Below, in pieces: positions 61,052 through 64,000 of a stretch of DNA of 64,000 nt; the first letter of the stretch is position 1, and every line of letters starts with the position of its first letter. The stretch is from Xanthomonas arboricola (GTDB lineage: Bacteria > Pseudomonadota > Gammaproteobacteria > Xanthomonadales > Xanthomonadaceae), in NCBI RefSeq assembly GCF_002940665.1, contig NZ_MIGY01000003.1, positions 1,097,573-1,161,572 of the forward strand, given 5' to 3'. Below the pieces are notes generated by a model. The model saw nothing but the letters and a program-made list of their open reading frames with translations. It was not told the origin of the DNA and searched no databases. The translations under genes and the position numbers were made by a program.

Positions 61052-63739
61052 TCAAACCCCTACAGGATTCGCCTTCTCAGGATCGATCTTGTACTGCTTG
61101 ATCGCCCGGGCCACATCCTTGCCCGTCATCTTGCCATCCTTCGCCAGCGCGGCAATCGCCGCGTGTGCGATGTAGTAACGGTCGACCTCGAAGAACCGGC
61201 GCAGGTTGGCACGCGTATCCGAACGACCGAACCCATCCGTGCCGAGCACGGTGTAGGTCATCGGGACGAAGGCGCGGATCTGGTCGGCGAAGGCGCGCAC
61301 GTAGTCGGTTGCGGCGATGGCCGGGCCCTGGCGGCCTTCCAGCAGCTGGGTGACGTAGGGCTTGCGCTGTTCGGCTTCCGGGTGCAGGCGGTTCCAGCGT
61401 TCCACGGCGTAGCCGTCGCGGCGCACTTCGTTGAGGCTGGGGCAGGACCAGATGTCGGCGGTGACGCCGAAGTCCTTGTCCAGCAGCTCGGCCGCGGCAA
61501 TGGCCTCGCGCAGGATGGTGCCGCTGCCCAGCAGCTGCACGCGCAGCTCGCCCTTCTTGGGCTTGCCGGCGTCGGTGAGCAGGTACATGCCCTTGATGAT
61601 GCCCTCGGCTGCGCCGTCCGGCATGCCGGGGTGGGCGTAGTTCTCGTTCATCAGGGTGATGTAGTAGTACTCGTCGATCTGGTCTTCCATCATCGCCTTC
61701 ATGCCGTGCTGCATGATGACGGTGACTTCGAAGCCGAAGGTCGGATCAAAGCTACGCACGTTCGGGATGGAGCCGGCGATGACCTGGCTGAAGCCGTCTT
61801 CGTGCTGCAGGCCTTCGCCGTTGAGCGTGGTGCGGCCGGCAGTACCACCGAGCAGGAAGCCACGCGTGCGCATGTCCGCTGCCTGCCAGGCGATGTCGCC
61901 CACGCGCTGGAAGCCGAACATGGAGTAGTAGATGTAGAACGGCAGCATCGGCACGTCGGAGACCGAATAGCTGGTGCCGGCGGCCATCCACGAGGCGATG
62001 GCGCCCGGCTCGCTGATGCCCTGCTGCAGCACCTGGCCGGTCTGGTCTTCGCGGTAGTACATCAGCTGGTCGGCGTCGACCGGCTTGTACTTCTGGCCGA
62101 ACGGGGCATAGATGCCGATCTGGCGGAACATGCCTTCCATACCGAAGGTGCGCGCCTCATCGGCCACGATCGGCACGATGCGCGGGCCCAGTTCCTTGTC
62201 GCGCAGGGCGATGTTGAGGCTCTGCACGAAGGACATGGTGGTGGAGTAGCTGCGCTCGCCGCTGTCCTTGAGCAGGCGCTCGAACTTGTCGAGCGTGGGC
62301 GCGACGAACGACTTGCTGGCCTTGGGACGGCGCGACGGCAGGAAGCCGCCCAGCACGTTGCGGCGCTCCTTCAGGTACTGCACTTCCGGGGAGTCTTCGC
62401 CGGGGTGGTAGAACGGCACCTGGCCGTCTTCCAGCTGGGCGTCGGTCACCGGAATGTTGAAGCGGTCGCGGAAGTGCTTGACCGCCGCGTCGTCCAGCTT
62501 CTTGGTCTGGTGGGTGGGGTTGAGCGCCTCACCGGCCGAGCCCATGCCGTAGCCCTTGACCGTCTTGGCCAGGATCACGGTGGGCATGCCGGTGGTGTTC
62601 ACGGCCTGGTGGTAGGCGGCGTACACCTTGTGCGGGTCGTGGCCGCCACGGTTCAGGCGCCAGATGTCGTCGTCGGACAGGCCGGCGACCATGGCCGCAG
62701 TCTCCGGGTACTTGCCGAAGAAGTTGGCGCGCGTGTAGGCGCCGCCGAAGGCCTTGCAGTTCTGGTATTCGCCGTCGACGGTTTCCATCATCAGCTTGCG
62801 CAGCACACCGTCGGTGTCCTTGGCCAGCAGCGCGTCCCAGTAGCCGCCCCAGAGCAGCTTGATGACGTTCCAGCCGCCGCCACGGAACACGCCTTCCAGC
62901 TCCTGGATGATCTTGCCGTTGCCGCGCACCGGGCCGTCCAGGCGCTGCAGGTTGCAGTTGACCACGAAAATCAGGTTGTCCAGGCCTTCACGGCCGGCCA
63001 GCGCGATGGCGCCGAGGGTTTCCGGCTCGTCGCTCTCGCCGTCGCCGATGAAGCACCACACCTTGCGGTCGGACTTCTCGATCAGGCCGCGGTTTTCCAG
63101 GTAGCGCATGAACTGCGCCTGGTAGATGGCGGCCAGCGGGCCCAGGCCCATCGACACGGTGGGGGTCTGCCAGAACTCGGGCATCAGCCACGGGTGCGGG
63201 TAGGACGAGATGCCCTGGCCGTCCACTTCCATGCGGAAGTTGTCCAGCTGGGCCTGGCTGATGCGGCCTTCCAGGAAGGCGCGGGCGTAGATGCCCGGTG
63301 CGCTGTGGCCCTGGACGAACAGCAGATCGCCCGGGTGCTGGTCGCTGGGCGCGCGCCAGAAGTGGTTGAAGCCCACGTCGTACAGCGTGGCGCTGGAGGC
63401 GAACGAGGCGATGTGGCCGCCCAGGTCGCCCGGCTTGCGGTTGGCCCGCACGACGGTGGCCATGGCGTTCCAGCGGATGATCGAGCGGATCTTCCACTCC
63501 AGCGCAGAGTCGCCGGGGTTCTTGGCCTCGTTGGCCGGTGCGATGGTGTTGACGTACTCGGTGGTGGGCGAGAACGGCAGGTAGGCGCCGGCGCGGCGGG
63601 TCTGTTCGACCATGCCTTCCAGCAGCTGATGGGCGCGCTCCGGGCCTTCGACGTCGATGACGGCCTTGATCGATTCGAGCCACTCCTGCGTCTCAAGCGG
63701 GTTCGGATCGTTGTGCAGCACTTCGTTCAACCAGTTCAT
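61052..63739 (-). CDS. aceE: Pyruvate dehydrogenase E1 component, homodimeric type
   Basis: The 895-residue enzyme starts MNWLNEVLHNDPNPLETQEW. It has the thiamine-diphosphate motif GDGESDEPETLGAI with VVNCNLQRLDGPVRG about 30 residues on, and the E1 phrases FQRVGDIAWQAADMRTRGFL and VLGTDGFGRSDTRANLR. It decarboxylates pyruvate and passes the acetyl group to E2 lipoate. CGGGAG precedes ATG 63739, so the frame to 63826 is not used. The partner genes (E2, E3) are not in the window. Length fits the AceE family (about 890). Confidence 0.97.
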   Translation of the reverse strand: MNWLNEVLHNDPNPLETQEWLESIKAVIDVEGPERAHQLLEGMVEQTRRAGAYLPFSPTTEYVNTIAPANEAKNPGDSALEWKIRSIIRWNAMATVVRANRKPGDLGGHIASFASSATLYDVGFNHFWRAPSDQHPGDLLFVQGHSAPGIYARAFLEGRISQAQLDNFRMEVDGQGISSYPHPWLMPEFWQTPTVSMGLGPLAAIYQAQFMRYLENRGLIEKSDRKVWCFIGDGESDEPETLGAIALAGREGLDNLIFVVNCNLQRLDGPVRGNGKIIQELEGVFRGGGWNVIKLLWGGYWDALLAKDTDGVLRKLMMETVDGEYQNCKAFGGAYTRANFFGKYPETAAMVAGLSDDDIWRLNRGGHDPHKVYAAYHQAVNTTGMPTVILAKTVKGYGMGSAGEALNPTHQTKKLDDAAVKHFRDRFNIPVTDAQLEDGQVPFYHPGEDSPEVQYLKERRNVLGGFLPSRRPKASKSFVAPTLDKFERLLKDSGERSYSTTMSFVQSLNIALRDKELGPRIVPIVADEARTFGMEGMFRQIGIYAPFGQKYKPVDADQLMYYREDQTGQVLQQGISEPGAIASWMAAGTSYSVSDVPMLPFYIYYSMFGFQRVGDIAWQAADMRTRGFLLGGTAGRTTLNGEGLQHEDGFSQVIAGSIPNVRSFDPTFGFEVTVIMQHGMKAMMEDQIDEYYYITLMNENYAHPGMPDGAAEGIIKGMYLLTDAGKPKKGELRVQLLGSGTILREAIAAAELLDKDFGVTADIWSCPSLNEVRRDGYAVERWNRLHPEAEQRKPYVTQLLEGRQGPAIAATDYVRAFADQIRAFVPMTYTVLGTDGFGRSDTRANLRRFFEVDRYYIAHAAIAALAKDGKMTGKDVARAIKQYKIDPEKANPVGV

Positions 63740-63951
63740 TAGCGCTCCCGGGGGGACACACCCCGCGGGTGTGTCGACATCGTGAATTCGTGAACCCCCA
63801 AGTGTACCGCACGCACCTGTTGCCATTCCTCGCTACGGGTGCGTATGGAATGGGACGGTGTCGTGCGTGGGTGTGCTGGTGGCGGGTGCCGCGGCTGCGG
63901 GCGCGGCCGGCGTACGACCAAAGGATAAGGCCAGCGCGACGTGCATGCCCC

Positions 63952-64000
63952 GTAGGAGCGCACCTGGGCGCGAGGGGGTTTATCGGTAATGCCCGTCGCG
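63952..64000. repeat. Part of a GTAGGAGCG palindromic element at the window edge
   Basis: CGTAGGAGCGCACCTGGGCG and following bases match the element found three times at 15.46-15.88 kb. The second arm lies beyond the window. The 63740-63951 stretch holds the aceE promoter region and no gene. Confidence 0.75.

Noticed and set aside
61163..63742. 859-residue open frame on the plus strand over aceE
   Set aside because: It is antisense to aceE, made of His/Val/Gly/Ala-rich low-complexity sequence as expected from the complement of high-GC codons, and matches no family.

Overview
The window is high-GC gammaproteobacterial DNA of a Xanthomonas. The gene content is typical of the genus: a TonB receptor, an XVIPCD-type type IV effector, SymE, a RAYT transposase, and the short GTAGGAGCG...CGCTCCTAC repeats. 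Two tandem lasso-peptide precursors have cores beginning GGPLAGEE. They match, from memory, xanthomonins I and II of X. gardneri (X. hortorum pv. gardneri), which makes that species or a close relative the most likely source. No rRNA, tRNA, CRISPR array or replication origin was seen.

Left part (1-31 kb) is ordinary chromosomal housekeeping and envelope DNA. It holds two GAF-domain proteins around an M16 metallopeptidase, a proline-rich membrane-anchored protein, an Nei/Fpg DNA glycosylase and a frameshifted DUF72 gene. Next come periplasmic trehalase, a GH43 arabinanase, an NHL-propeller/M23-like fusion protein, an AIM24-family protein, CorA, CycA, a DMT transporter and a methyltransferase. 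The stretch ends with several secreted or lipidated proteins, an Rrf2 regulator with its thioredoxin-reductase-like oxidoreductase, a TPR-type GGDEF protein, a DUF1615 lipoprotein and an S9 dipeptidyl peptidase. Intergenic DNA at 4.8-5.9 kb and 15.4-15.9 kb is filled with structured repeats.

Middle (31-42 kb): a gene for a helical protein with the layout of ClyA/HBL/XaxA-type pore-forming toxins stands alone. It is followed by small membrane and enzyme genes (DUF3817, YiiX-like hydrolase, DUF4126, VOC protein, glutathionyl-hydroquinone reductase, SPFH lipoprotein, zinc-ribbon SDR, family IV esterase) and a GntR regulator preceded by a strong terminator and repeated ATAACGTACAAA sites.

Lasso-peptide locus (42.3-51.5 kb): precursors A1 and A2, a leader-recognition/leader-peptidase B protein and an asparagine-synthetase-like cyclase C run on the plus strand. 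Converging on them from the minus strand are an ECF sigma factor, a truncated FecR-like anti-sigma protein, a TonB-dependent receptor and an Atxe-type lasso isopeptidase. Together they would make the peptide, sense and import it, and open its ring.

Right part (51.9-61 kb) is an accessory region. It contains an immunity-lipoprotein/metallopeptidase-effector pair of the bacteria-killing Xanthomonas type IV system, two further small secreted proteins, a SymE operon with a structured leader, three AT-rich genes of unknown function (two encode membrane proteins), an intact RAYT transposase, a broken XVIPCD effector tail and a deleted RAYT copy. The window ends in aceE (pyruvate dehydrogenase E1), separated from the accessory region by a bidirectional terminator.
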